Shown: piece after piece, positions 44,006 through 54,612 of the stretch
Layout of the letters: each line of letters opens with the position of its first letter
Position numbering within the stretch: position 1 is the first letter of the stretch
DNA from: Petaurus breviceps papuanus
Taxonomy: Eukaryota; Chordata; Mammalia; Diprotodontia; Petauridae
DNA length: 64,000 nucleotides
NCBI GenBank assembly: GCA_028583685.1
Contig: JAMXIF010000051.1
Coordinates: forward strand, 47,036,787-47,100,786
Direction of reading: 5' to 3'
Notes under the pieces: generated by a model
Seen by the model: the letters and a program-made list of their open reading frames with translations, nothing else
The model's database searches: none
What the model was told of the DNA's origin: nothing
Program-made: the position numbers and the translations under genes

Positions 44006-44504
44006 CATTCAAGTATTTGCCCCATTTGCTGATTTAGACCAAGAATCCACACGCTGGGCTCCTCTGTCCATGAGTCAGGCTGCAGTTAAAAGTTAACCCG
44101 CAGGAATCCTTTGTAAATCTCAAAAGCTCAGTCTCATCCAAGCCACCCTGTTGCTTTGAGGAGTAAGTGTCTCAGCAGGAATTGTCCTACTTTCCCTTGT
44201 TCCTCAGAGGTCGCAGGAAAGTGGAAAAGAGCCTGAAAGTGATCCATCATAGTCTGAGGAAAGTGGGTGAAGCTCCGAGATAGGGCGGCTATGACTGATG
44301 GCTCATCCATTCTCAGTCACCCCCAGGGAAGGGATTCACTGGCAAATGGAGATGGCAGCCACATCATGGGAGATGGGAGTCACAGAATGCTTGACCCAAC
44401 CTGAGGTCACAGAACCTTCCAACCACTACAATATGCGGGCACCAAATGGTTCTTTCTCTCCTGCCTCTCTGGGGTGCCTTCCCAACCTCTCCTCTCCTTT
44501 CTAC
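44006..44504. other. Unassigned
   Basis: No recognisable repeat or gene. Confidence 0.35.
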
Positions 44505-44505
44505 T

Positions 44506-44748
44506 ATGTTGTTGTTGCTGTTGAGTTTTTCAGTCATGTCTGACTCTTGCTGGTCCCATTTAGGGTTTTCTCGGCAAAGATATTGGAGCAGTTTGCCATT
44601 TTCTTCTTATTTTACAGATGAGGAATCTGAGGCAATCAGGGTTAAGTGACTTGCCCAGGGTCATACAGCTAGTAAGTGTCTGAGGTCAAATTTGAATTCA
44701 GGTCTTCCTGAATCCAGGTTTAGTGCTCTATACACTGCATAATGTTGT
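44506..44748 (-). mobile_element. MAR1-type CORE-SINE, antisense
   Basis: TTGTTGTTGCTGTTGAGTTT TTCAGTCATGTCTGAC, TTGCCCAGGGTCATACAGCT and CAGGTCTTCCTGAATCCAGG. Nearly full length. Confidence 0.93.
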
Positions 44749-44764
44749 GAGAACTGGATGAGAT

Positions 44765-44890
44765 CATGTATATAAAATATATTTATATATACACATATAC
44801 ACATGTGTGTATATATGTATGCATACATAAACATGTATATATGTATATACTTATGTATATGTAGGTATAAGATTATATATAGCATTATAT
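44765..44890 (+). repeat. (TATG/CATA)n low complexity
   Basis: TATATACACATATACACATG, TGTATATATGTATGCATACA, seen directly. Confidence 0.9.
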
Positions 44891-44917
44891 TATTCTGAGA
44901 TAACGTATATTGGAAAG

Positions 44918-45125
44918 CAGCATGGTGTAACGCAGAGGCCATTGGGCCTGGAGTCAGGATATGCTCTGTTTCGTTCCTGTTCTTGGCACGTGGTGTCTGT
45001 ATAAGGCTCAGACAAGCACTTGACCTTCCTGTCCCTCAGCTTCTTCACCTGTAAAGTGAAGTAGTTGACCTTGATGATCTCCAGGACACCCTCTAACTGT
45101 ATATCTATGAACCTCTGTGGAATGT
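44918..45125 (+). mobile_element. MIR-type CORE-SINE
   Basis: AGCAGCATGGTGTAACGCAG head, GAGTCAGGATATGCTCTG, CTGTCCCTCAGCTTCTTCAC CTGTAAAG CORE and TTGATGATCTCCAGGACACC tail. Confidence 0.78.
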
Positions 45126-45149
45126 TTTGTATCTTAAAGAGCTACTTTG

Positions 45150-45330
45150 TGTCAGTCCTTATCTTCATCATCATTATTCCTTTATTCTTCCCATAGTCAA
45201 GTAGGGAGTACAACAGAAGCCTTGGGGACTTGCCTGGGGATCCAAGAGGTTAAAAGACTTGCCCAGAGCCATATAGGCAGGAAGTTTGACAAGGGGCAGA
45301 GCATGTGTAGGAGAATCACCCAGTCCTCAT
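45150..45330 (-). mobile_element. MIR-type SINE fragment, antisense
   Basis: TTAAAAGACTTGCCCAGAGC CATATAGGCAGGAAG is an antisense CORE. Confidence 0.55.
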
Positions 45331-45874
45331 TACAGTCCCTCAGCATGGCAAGAGAAGGGAGGCATGTCTCCCACAGGCTTGAACAGGTGCTAGTGCCCTG
45401 AGAACTCCAACACAGAATTCTCCCCTTCCCCCCAGGCTGGGGGGTGCCTAGTGTGGACCCTTGTGCCCTTCTCCCCACTCAACCCAACCAAGCTCTGGAG
45501 CTCGAGCAGTGTGTGGAGTGGTGAGGTCTGCCGAGGATGCAGGGAAGGTTAGAGTCAAGCGACTTCTGGGCTTCTTTGGAGCTGCCCGCCATGATCAGAT
45601 GCAGGACAGGCACAACGTTAGAGGGTCTGTAATGACTGTGTCTGGGCCTGCATCCAGGAGAGAGGAGATCTGGTGGTAGGCAGTGTTCCCTCCATGGTCC
45701 TTTCCTCACTTACAAAAAAGCTCTTTTCCTCATAATGAAGAAAATGGAAATTAATTTCAACAACACTTAAGCCTCTTAGCCCAAGTTGAAAGGACAATGG
45801 ATCTAAAGTATGTTTATTTTCTGGTTAATTTTTCATTTCTTGTCCTTGTGTACTATCATATAACAGATAATATG
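45331..45874. other. Unassigned; locally GC-richer
   Basis: 45400-45680 is richer in G/C than its surroundings, but without a CpG cluster or coding signature. Confidence 0.35.
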
Positions 45875-45875
45875 A

Positions 45876-46075
45876 CAAAGCTGGCCTTGGAGGTAGGAAG
45901 ATCTGGGTTCAAGTCTTGCCTTTAACACTGGCTATGTGACCCTGGGTAAGTCTCCTGACTCCTCAGTGTCCCAGAAACCTCAGAATCACTGCAAATTGGA
46001 AAAAAGGCACCAACCCACATCAGTGGAGACTTCCCTATGCTAAAAAATTCACAAGTCCAGTTCCCATCCTCTTAT
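45876..46075 (+). mobile_element. tRNA-headed marsupial SINE (Ther/MIR class)
   Basis: CCTTGGAGGTAGGAAGATCT GGGTTCAAGTCTTGCC, CTATGTGACCCTGGGTAAGT and the tail AAAGGCACCAACCCACATCA GTGGAGACTTCC.. also seen at 6900. Confidence 0.8.
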
Positions 46076-46120
46076 AAATGATGAGAGGAGGGAAAAATAC
46101 GAGTTAATCCATCCATCTAT

Positions 46121-46358
46121 GGGCAGCTAGGTGCTGCAGTGGATAACATGGTGAGCCTGGAATCAGGTAGACCTGAACTGAAATCCAACCTCAGACACTC
46201 ACTAGCTGTGTGACCCTGGGCAAGTCACTTCACCCTGTTTGCCTCAGTTTCTTCATGTATAAAATGAGCTGGAGAAGGAAATGGAAAACCATGCCAGTAT
46301 CTCTGCCAAGAAAACCCCAAATAGGCTCATGAAGAGTCAGACATAAAAATCAATCTGT
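46121..46358 (+). mobile_element. MAR1-type CORE-SINE
   Basis: GGGCAGCTAGGTGCTGCAGT GGATAACA head, CCTGGGCAAGTCACTTCACC CORE, GGAGAAGGAAATGGAAAACC and GCCAAGAAAACCCCAAATAG. Well preserved. Confidence 0.93.
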
Positions 46359-47239
46359 GACTGTGCCCCATTTAGCCCCAATCCTTGCACTATAAGAATA
46401 CCTCTTCAAAACTTCAACAGTAACTTGACCAAAGAGATGCTCAGGTCTGTGATTATTGTTTATTCCCAAATTGTTTTAGACCACCTCCTGTTACCAAGCC
46501 CCTTTTTATTAAGTAATAAAATAAATCCACTTGGAGGTCAGAGAATTCTCAAAACACTTATCAAAGCGATACCTTCTCCACCATAAAAAACAGTTGTCTG
46601 CAGCCCTTATGCATTCACTCTGTTCTGTCTTTCAGAAAGGTGCACAGATTTGTGACTTTCCCCCTAAGACATAGTAGAGTATGGTTGTTTGGTTGTTTTT
46701 TTTTCAATTGGTCCAGGTATAGAGTCAGATTGGAGCATCATCCAAGGGTTGTCCCAATGCTCAAGGGAGCTATTATGTGTAAAGGACCTTTCAAAGTTTA
46801 AAATACTAAAACAATGTCAATTATTATAGCCACCATTATCAGTCATAGAGTTTAAGAGACAAAAGTTGCCTCTATTTAAATGATTTCCCAAATTTCCAGA
46901 TCCAAGGTCTGATCTGGTAGGGAAAAAACATGATAAATTTTTAAAATCAAATGTATAAAAAGCTGATAATGTTTTATCCTTAGTTCCATGTTCTAAAGGC
47001 ATCGTGGAGTAGTATGTAGACAGCCAAACTGAGGGTCAAGAATACTTGGGTTGAAATGATGCATCCTGAATTTATTAAGACTGTGGACAGGTCTCTTGAC
47101 CTTTTGGTGACCAAGGGGACTTTCTATAACACAGTCATGTGGGGGGATGGAGTGTTCTGATGAATAGTGTGGAATGATCATCATGGGCTTGGATTACCAA
47201 TTTTCAGAGAAGTGGAAGCCATCAAAATGCTTGGAGCAC
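46359..47239. other. Mostly unassigned; SINE head near 47000-47110
   Basis: 47000-47060 (GGCATCGTGGAGTAGTATGT AGACAG.., ACTTGGGTTGAAATGATG) may be a MIR-class head. Otherwise nothing was recognised. Confidence 0.35.
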
Positions 47240-47519
47240 CGGGACCACATTCAAGGGTCTCCATAATCTGGTAGCATTTTACACCTTTGTAAACCAATCT
47301 CTCTTGCCCTTCCCCCTCTTCTTCCTTCCAGGAGCCTTCCATTTCAGGAAGATTAATCTACTGATTTTCCACACACATTCCATCTCACTTCCTTCCGTGA
47401 ATGCCCTCCCTTCTCCCATTTACCTGACACAAATCCTGCTTTCCCCATGAAGCTATTCCTGACCACAGAGCTCTCTCCTCCTCCTAAAGAGTATTCCCAT
47501 ACCCTTTCTATATATAATA
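47240..47519 (+). mobile_element. L2 LINE fragment
   Basis: CCATAATCTGGTAGCATTTT ACACC and CCATGAAGCTATTCCTGACC are L2 3' region blocks. Confidence 0.62.
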
Positions 47520-47765
47520 TGCCATAAATATCTATTGAGTTCCTTGTTTGTAGCACTATGCTGAGTGCTATGGACGAAATATGTTAATAATGCACAGCCC
47601 TTGCCTTCAAAAGTCTTGCCTGCTAGTAGGGTAAGTAGCATGAATAGGAAAGACTCTAAGACAGAAAGTGGCAGGGAGACACAAACAAGGCATTATGGGA
47701 GATCAGAGGAGGGAGTGATTCCTTCAATCTGGAGTGGGCGATCAGGGCAGGCCACACTAAGTGAA
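47520..47765 (+). repeat. Fragment of the unnamed ~1-kb repeat
   Basis: AAATATCTATTGAGTTCCTT, GCACTATGCTGAGTGCTATG and GCCCTTGCCTTCAAAAGTCT. Confidence 0.55.
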
Positions 47766-47835
47766 TGGTATTCCCCAGCACTTAGCACAGTGCCCGGCCC
47801 ATAGAAGTATGATACACGCTTGTTCATTTCTCTCC
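47766..47835 (+). mobile_element. L2/MIR3 terminal scrap
   Basis: CCAGCACTTAGCACAGTGCC CGGCCCATAG. Confidence 0.72.
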
Positions 47836-47939
47836 AAGATGGTACAGGTGGTAAGCTGCCTCAGTGAAGGGCATACCCAGCCTAGTGAGATCAGAAAACA
47901 TTAGAGTCGCCACATTCAGAAAGGGTGGCTTCCACATGC

Positions 47940-48350
47940 CTTTCAAATCTTATTACATGCTCCCCTGCATGCGTGCCCTGGTCCAGCCGAGCTGTCTTTC
48001 TTGTGATTTCTTACACGTGACATTCCATCTCCCACTCACATACCTTTCCACAGCCCACTCCCCCTGTCTGGAATGTCAGACTTCCTCACCATACAATCCT
48101 GTGCTCTCCTCAGCTGCAGCACCATCTTCTACATGAAACACGACCCCTTCTCTGGTCCTCAGCTACCAGCCCCATCCCCCCCCCCAAATTACCTTGTATT
48201 TATTTATTTTATGTGTGCTTATATCTGTACATCTCAGCTCCCCTGAGAGAATATAAACACCTTAAGGGAAGAAAATGGTTCCATTTTTCTCTTTATATGC
48301 CCAGTGCTTGGCTTAGTGTTAGAAACATAGTAGGAACTTAGCAGATGCTT
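47940..48350 (+). mobile_element. L2 LINE 3' end (longest L2 copy here)
   Basis: CATTCCATCTCCCACTCA, CCTGTCTGGAATGTCAG, ACCTTGTATTTATTTATTTT ATGTGTG and CCAGTGCTTGGCTTAGTGTT follow L2 order through its terminus. Confidence 0.8.
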
Positions 48351-48351
48351 G

Positions 48352-48455
48352 TGAATATTTTCCACTGCCGTCCAAATGCATATGTTTATGCTCTAATCNN
48401 NNNNNNNNTGAATATTTTCCACTGCCGTCCAAATGCATATGTTTATGCTCTAATC
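48352..48455. other. Assembly gap (10 N) flanked by an exact 47-bp duplication
   Basis: 48352-48398 and 48409-48455 are identical over 47 bp (TGAATATTTTCCACTGCCGT ... GCTCTAATC) on either side of 10 N (48399-48408). This is the signature of two contig ends that overlap but were not merged, so the second copy is probably false. Confidence 0.93.
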
Positions 48456-49080
48456 TGCCTTCTCTTATCATGATAGAGCATAGATCCAGTGGACATGGAA
48501 CCAGCAATCTTGTTCTTGCTGTTTCCTTCTTTCTTGCCCAAATCGTGGAATCATTTCTTCACTGCACCAAGTCTTCGACCTCCAAGTGATCGCTATTCAT
48601 CTTTTAGGATCCAGTCTGTTATTAGGGAAGTGCATCCATTGCCTATCTTGTACATATACACACATTTTAAATAAGTAAATGACATTAATTTTGAGAATTT
48701 TACCATAGTGTCTGAAGAAATTAGCAAAGACCTCATAACCAAATCTATCCAAAAGCCTAAAAATTGCTAAAACAGTTAGAAATAATGATTTTCCTACCAG
48801 ATTTCCCACCACAAACAGCATTTCTTTTGGCTTAAACTCGGGTAAATTTCCAGCACCATCCACATTTCTCTTAAGTATTTGTCCAAAGCAGATCATCAGC
48901 TCTCTCCCTCAGTTCATTGGCAGGGGCCTAATGCTGGATTCATAGTTTTGGCAACAGTCACTCTTTGGGTAGTTTAACACTATATGGATGCCAAAATGCT
49001 TAACACCCCTTTATGATTTTGAGGATAATAAACAACCATAAAAATGTTATGTTACTTATTTCACATGAAACAAAAATGAG
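48456..49080. other. Unassigned, repeat-poor
   Basis: No recognisable repeat or gene. Confidence 0.35.
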
Positions 49081-49500
49081 CTATTATTCCCTGAGTGGAT
49101 GGGGGGACTCCAATGACATTGAGGCGACCCTTGTTATTTCAATTAGGCCATTCTTTCCATGACAGCTGCAGGAGATCGTATTTCCAATATGCTGACCAGG
49201 TGTTCCCCCAAATGGACTACCAGTCCTTTACTTTGATGAGCACCACCGCCTTCCATCAGCCTCCTCCCCCCACTCATATTTTCTACCCATCAGAGCATGA
49301 CTGGGACGTGTTCATCACCTCTGTCATTGGGCACAGAGGGGCAAGAGCTGGTGGTCAAATATCCCTTTAATTGATCACTTCTTTCTCTCAGATAATGGTA
49401 GACCCTACTCTTCCAAAGACTTCTCGGCAAAGTAGTAACCTACATTTTTTCTCCTTCTTGGTTTTACGGCCCATCCACCTCTACCCCTCTCTCCCATGTC
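49081..49500. other. Repeat-free block, part of a possible conserved cluster
   Basis: CAATTAGGCCATTCTTTCCA, ATGACAGCTGCAGGAGATCG and CAATATGCTGACCAGGTGTT look like constrained sequence. A plus-strand 91-codon frame (49095-49370) is open but has no recognisable domain and no splice context that I can support. Confidence 0.3.
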
Positions 49501-49865
49501 CTGGAATCCTTAAAAGTGGAGCGCCACCTGGAGAGAGAGGGCCGTGGCCCATAAATTTAATTACTCGCCCTTAATTCATAGGTGGCAGAATCAGTTCTTC
49601 AAGCATCTCAGTTAATCAGGCGGCACTGACAGTGGTAATCAATTGTTCAGCAGTCTACTTTTGCTTAATTACTGCAGCAGTACATTACATTTTCCAAATG
49701 TCAAGCATCTTCTTCTAGAAATGCAATAAATCATTTCTATATGGCGCCAAGAGCCAGCGTGTTATTCTCTCACACCTGACCTTGGCCACGCGGACTAGAA
49801 ATTGATCATTTGCTGCAGCGGGACAACATCATGGAGAGAGGAATGAGTTTCAATAAGTATCAGAA
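49501..49865. promoter_or_regulatory. Candidate conserved developmental enhancer
   Basis: Repeat-free. It has a dense set of homeodomain-type cores: AAATTTAATTACTCGCCCTT AATTC (49552-49576), GTTAATCAGGCGG, GTAATCAATTG and GCTTAATTACTGCAGCAG. It also carries a TATGGCGCCAAG (E2F-like) site near 49741 and CACACCTGACC (T-box/E-box-like). It has no coding frame. Such clustering is typical of vertebrate conserved non-coding elements near developmental genes. This is inference; no alignment was possible. Confidence 0.4.
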
Positions 49866-50114
49866 CCACCTCCAAAAAAATGGAGTGGCTTTTCACATCT
49901 AAGAGGGGAAGGGGGAGGCTGTGCTGGAATGAGCCGGGCACAGCCAGGTGACTGTGGGTTTGGTTTTTAACGAGCTTCATGTTGGCCCCAGGATTTCCTA
50001 CAACAGGAAATATGTGGTCCCTTTCCATTCTAAAATTCTCTAACTTTGCAGCATTCAAGTCACTAGCTAATCAGAAATTCAGTTAATTTTTCTGTGTGTT
50101 CCTAGACTAAAAAT

Positions 50115-50118
<4 letters not shown>
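49866..50118. other. Unassigned
   Basis: No recognisable repeat or gene. Confidence 0.35.
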
Positions 50119-50153
<35 letters not shown>

Positions 50154-50245
50154 TTTTTCCTTTCCTCTTCCCCACTGTCTCTCTCCCTCTTGCACTCCCT
50201 CCCTCTCTCTGCTCCCTTCCCTCTCCTTCCTCCCCCCTTCCCCCA
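50119..50245 (+). repeat. (CT)n and pyrimidine-rich tract
   Basis: About 16 CT units (50119-50151) then CT/CCTT-rich sequence, seen directly. Confidence 0.93.
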
Positions 50246-50620
50246 CCCTGGATCTTCTGTGATTGGGCGAAAAATCCTCCCACAGATACTTAACAGAATA
50301 AGGAAAGGCAGTTTCTGTTTCAGGAAAAGCTTTGTTTCCACTCTCTTCATTAATCACCATGTGATTACTAGAAGACCTAACTTCCTCCTAGATTATCTTT
50401 ATAGGATACTCTGCTCCTGGGTGATAGGACCGTCTTGGTAGACATATCAAACCTTTCTTTTTCCCTTCATCCCTGGTTTGTTTAAATTATTTTCCCTTGA
50501 GAAAATGGTACTAGTCTTTATTTTTTTTTAATTTCAAAATTTCCTGTCACATAGAAGCATCTGGATTCAATTTTTAAAGTCTGATACACAATTTCTTAAA
50601 GTTATTCATTTATCTTGAAT
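50246..50620. other. Unassigned
   Basis: No recognisable repeat or gene. Confidence 0.35.
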
Positions 50621-50815
50621 GCACATATGTATGTATTACACACACATGCATATACACACATATACATAGTATCCCAAAAGGCTTAGTGCAATTTCAGTCT
50701 AATTTATTTCAATCTATTGAAGCCTTTAATTTTAAGCTATTAAAGTTGCCATAAGACTTTGGGGAATATGTGTGTGTGTGTGTATATATGTCTGCATAGA
50801 TTGATAGATAGATGT
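50621..50815. repeat. Short CA/TG and GATA-like microsatellites
   Basis: ACACACATGCATATACACAC (50638-50660), TGTGTGTGTGTGTATATATG (50769-50789) and a GATA triplet (50802-50812). The A/T-rich text between them has an imperfect inverted pair (GTATCCCAAAAGGCTTAGTG against CATAAGACTTTGGGGAATA). Confidence 0.7.
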
Positions 50816-52229
50816 CCTCTAGTCTACTTCCTAATGTAATTACGCTCTTTAGTCTTCCTTGTAGTTTCCTTATGAAAAGGTCTCCTCAGTTCCCTGCCAT
50901 CCTTGTAAATATTATAATTGACAGGTGATACTTGGTTTGAATGGAGAGAAGAATATAATGTTCCCCTTCATCATTCCTGATAATAAAGATATGCTCTACA
51001 AATAGTCACAGCTTTGAATTAGTGACTTTCCCTTCCCAAACTGGGTAGATCTCAATTGATTCAGTATTAAGGTCTGTAATTAGTTGTCAACTGGATTGAG
51101 GAGGCAACTTTCTATTGAGATTTGGGTCAGAACCATGTCTTCACCAGCTTTGTAAATGCCATCAGATCAAAGTGAAAGAATAAACACTCTGGGACAAGAT
51201 TAACATTTAAAATCTGATGAGGCTGGTAGACAGCAGAGGCCAGAGTAATGGCCAGGGTGGGAAACAAAGAACAAGTCATGGTAGAAGCAAATGATCTCAA
51301 GAACTCTTGAAACAAGACAGTTGCATGACCATTCTACAAAGAACTAACACAAGAAATTATGTAGGAAATTTTAAATACTTTTTATTCCCAGGAGTATAAA
51401 ATTAGGCACAGGGGAGGAGTGGTTTCTTTTTCACAAATACAGATGTAGATGAAAAATCATATAAGACGGTGGGCAGTTCTCACAAGCAGGAGAACTAGAA
51501 GCAAATAAATGAGTGTAATGGGATTAAATAGGTAACATAATAATAAATAGAATATTAGAATAGAATAGAATAATAGAAGGTAAAAAAGGTAATTTTTTAC
51601 CTTTTTCTAAATATGAATATCTTCCAGTGGATCAATGAACTGGGCCAACAACCTGTCCATTCAGGCATGTTTTCCTTCAACTCTGGCATTGTTTTAACTT
51701 TGAAACAGAAACTAATAATATTCCCAAATATTTGCATCCATTTTATTTCATATTCATATTCCCACCTCCAGAGTACCAGTCAAAACCTGCAAAACCCTTT
51801 AGAGAATGAGATCATTTTGGCTGGTTTGGAGTTCTGGACTTTGGAGCTTTCATGGTGGGGAAAATCTGGCTGACAGATAATGGGATAATGATGGTCGTGG
51901 GGCCTGGGTTGAGAAGAGGGGTCAAAATGTCAGAACAGCCCATTTATCAGCCTATAGCAATCCTTTGTAATCCTTCTCAATCCCCCACATGGTGGACAGG
52001 GGAAGGAAATTCCAGCTGTTGATGATGGAAATTAGATCAATGAGGTATTTTTCAGACTGCCTTTACCTAACTCTTCCCCTCCCAGTTCCACAAACTACTA
52101 ATCAGAGCCAACAGCCCAAACCAATGCATGCACAGAGCACTGCCCAGGGTGCTTGGCTGTATGGTCATACCCAGCCACACTCTATGCACACCTATGGGTT
52201 TATTCATAGTTTCTGGGATTTTAGGTTTA
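50816..52229. other. Long unassigned, repeat-poor stretch
   Basis: About 1.4 kb with only a small AATAG-type run (51541-51577). No gene was recognised. Confidence 0.4.
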
Positions 52230-52400
52230 GATTAGAATGTATTGAATCCAGTCCCCTTGTTCTTACAGCAACTAGAATTTGAAGAGCTTAAGTTACTTGC
52301 AAAAATTCACATGGTTGTAAGGGATAAAGCCAGGATTTGAACCCAGGCCTTTTGACTTCAAATCCTGCACTATTTTCACTACACTACACTCTTTCTAGGT
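52230..52400 (-). mobile_element. MIR-type SINE, antisense
   Basis: CAAAAATTCACATGGTTGTA AGG and AGCCAGGATTTGAACCCAGG CCTTTTGACTTC, ending CACTACACTACAC. Confidence 0.75.
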
Positions 52401-52745
52401 GCTTCCCTTTCTATTTCATGTCTCTGATTACATGGTAGACTCAAAACCTTAGAAACTGGTGGTTACATGTATTAAAACACCCAGAGTCTGTTTACTAAAA
52501 CTATAGCAGCATGGAGTCAGGAAGACTTAACTGTTTCTGACACATGCTAACTGTCTGATTCAGGGCTTTCTAGGCAATTTTCAGGGTTGCAGGTGGCTTG
52601 GAGGAAGTTGAGAGGATAAAAGCGGGGAGGGACAGGCAGAAAAGAAGGGAGAGAAAGGAAGACAGGAGGAGAAGGGGGGGGAGGTTCTGGTACATCAAGA
52701 TTATGAAGGCAGTTTGATCTTTATTTCCCCATTGGTCTTATTTCC
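52401..52745. other. SINE head scrap and purine-rich tract
   Basis: 52505-52560 (AGCATGGAGTCAGGAAGACT) is a SINE head. 52620-52682 is purine-rich low complexity. Confidence 0.45.
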
Positions 52746-52747
52746 CT

Positions 52748-52860
52748 CATTGGAATGTACGCTCCTTGAAAGGAGGAATTATATGCCTTTCTTGTGTCCT
52801 AACACATAGCACAATGCCTGGTATATAGTAAGTGTTTAATAAATGCTTATTGATTGGTTC
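52748..52860 (+). mobile_element. L2/MIR3 3' end
   Basis: GGAATGTACGCTCCTTGAAA GGAGG, ATAGCACAATGCCTGGTATA TAGTAAGTG and TTAATAAATGCTTATTGATT. Very well preserved. Confidence 0.85.
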
Positions 52861-53335
52861 ACTGGCCTCAGCTCCCTGTATTTGTGACCTAGAATTGATT
52901 GAAGCAATGCAAATAAATATACTATGCCAAGCCCACTGGGGATTCCTTTACAAAGGGAATTGATGTCTGTATAAATACAGCTCTTGTACTTAATAAAGGC
53001 ACTGTCGATATACTGCTTGTACACATACACTGTTTGCATAGATCTAAGTTGTATTTACCTAGCCATAGTCTGACCTACCCATCGACTAACTTAGTCAGAA
53101 CACAGTGAAAGGGGGACTATTGAATTGATAATTTTCACAAAGAAGCAGGGTCCACCACAATACTGCTCACTGCTCTGGGAAATGGCCTTTTTGCATTAGC
53201 TATGTAAAGTATGGCCCCTTTCATGTGTGGACATTTTATTTTCCGAAAGAGGCAGAAAAAGGATGTTCACAGGAGAAAAACAGCTTGAGGCTGTCCTGAG
53301 AAAACAGCTGCTCAGATTAAATTATTAAGAAAATC
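52861..53335. other. Unassigned
   Basis: No recognisable repeat or gene. Confidence 0.35.
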
Positions 53336-54575
53336 TGCTTGAGGGGGTGGAGCCATGATGGTGGAGAGAATCCAGGAAGTTGCCTGAACTCTCCCCAGTT
53401 TCCCTTGAAAACAACGTTATATGAAGCTTCTAGATGAATTCTGGAGCAACAAAATCTACGAAAGACAAGAGTGAAACAATTTTCCAGCCCAAGATAACTG
53501 TTGAGAACTTCAGGAAAAGTCTGTCTCACTTGGGTTAAAGGGACAGCTCGGCATAGGCAGTGTCCAGGCAAGCCCCCAGAGTTCTCTTAGCCACAGCACA
53601 GATCAGCAATCAAGCTCCCACGGTCCTGGCTTAGCCGGCCAGTACTACAGAAGACCAGCTGTGAGGTCTCCAGCCCCAATACAGAAGGCAGATTGTCAGT
53701 CCCAGAACCCCTAGCACAACAGGTGCAACTAGGCTGGACCACCCTAGCACAGTGGGTAAGGTACCTGCCCCAGAGGTCCCTGACCCCCAGCACAAGAAGC
53801 TTGGGACAGGGCCCCTTGTACCCAGGAGCAGAGTTTAACTTTTTAAAAGTGAGCAAAAAACAAAAAAGAGGCCTGACCATAGAAAACTACTATGGTGACA
53901 GGTAAGGTCCAAACACAAACTCAGAAGAGGACTAAAAATGTTGAAATGCCTGCATGTGAAGCCTCATGGGGAAATACAAATTGGTCTTAAGCCCAAAAAG
54001 TCCCCTTGGAAGAGCTCAAAAAGGACTCTTTTTTTGAAGGAGGGAAGGTAGGGCAATTGGGATTAAGTAACTTGCCCAAGGTCACACGGCTAGTAAATGT
54101 TAAGTGTCTGATGTCACATTTGAACTCAGGTCCTCCTGATTCTAAGTCTGGTGCTCTATTCACTGTACCACCTAGCCACACCTCAAAAAGAATTTTTTAA
54201 ATCAAGTAAGAGAGGTAGAATAAAAATTGGGAAGAGAAAAGATGCTTGAAAGTAACCCAGAGTAGAAAAGGCTATCCATATCCAGAGACAGAATTATGGA
54301 GTCCAAATGTAGATGGAAGTAAACTCCTTGCTCTGTCTCTTTTTTGTTTTGTTCTATTTTGTTTCATCTTCTCATTGTTCATTCCATTGGTTGTAATTTT
54401 TCTTTACAACTTGGCTAATGTTTGGTGTGAAGGTATATATATATAGAGCCTGTATTGGATTGCATGCCGCCATGGGGGGAGGGGTAGGACAGAGGAGGGG
54501 GAAGGGGAGAAAATTTGGAACTCAGAAATGTGGAACTGAGTATTGTAAACCAAAAGTAAATAAATTTTTTAAAAA
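53336..54575 (+). mobile_element. Internally deleted L1/HAL1-type element, split by a SINE
   Basis: The 5' end GGGGGTGGAGCCATGATGGT GG is the start of a marsupial L1-type 5' UTR. ORF1-upstream and start text follows (ACCATAGAAAACTACTATGG TGACAGG, GAAGAGGACTAAAAATGTTG). Near 54225 the text jumps from the ORF1 coiled-coil region (AAGAGAGGTAGAATAAAAAT TGGG) to the 3' UTR (ATCCATATCCAGAGACAGAA, then CATTGGTTGTAATTTTTC and GGATTGCATGCCGCCATGGG). It ends with AAGTAAATAAATTTTTTAAA. ORF2 and most of ORF1 are absent, and I see no clear TSD. Confidence 0.8.
54026..54181 (-). mobile_element. tRNA-derived SINE nested in the L1/HAL1 element, antisense
   Basis: The antisense SINE (AATTGGGATTAAGTAACTTG CCCAAGG ... 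CACTGTACCACCTAGCCACA C) sits between CTCAAAAAGGA (54015-54025) and CTCAAAAAGAA (54182-54192), a TSD with one mismatch. The family matches the dimeric SINE at 3528. Confidence 0.85.
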
Positions 54576-54612
54576 AGTAACTCAGAGGCAGAAAGACTAA
54601 CTAAAGTCAGTT

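Noticed and set aside
45400-45680. GC-richer interval considered as a CpG island promoter
   Set aside because: CpG is not enriched over a useful length, and no transcript or start-site motif is visible.
50675-50765. Imperfect inverted pair GTATCCCAAAAGGCTTAGTG / CATAAGACTTTGGGGAATA considered as a Mariner-type MITE
   Set aside because: The similarity is suggestive, but the ends and a TA target duplication could not be defined, so it is only noted in the microsatellite entry.
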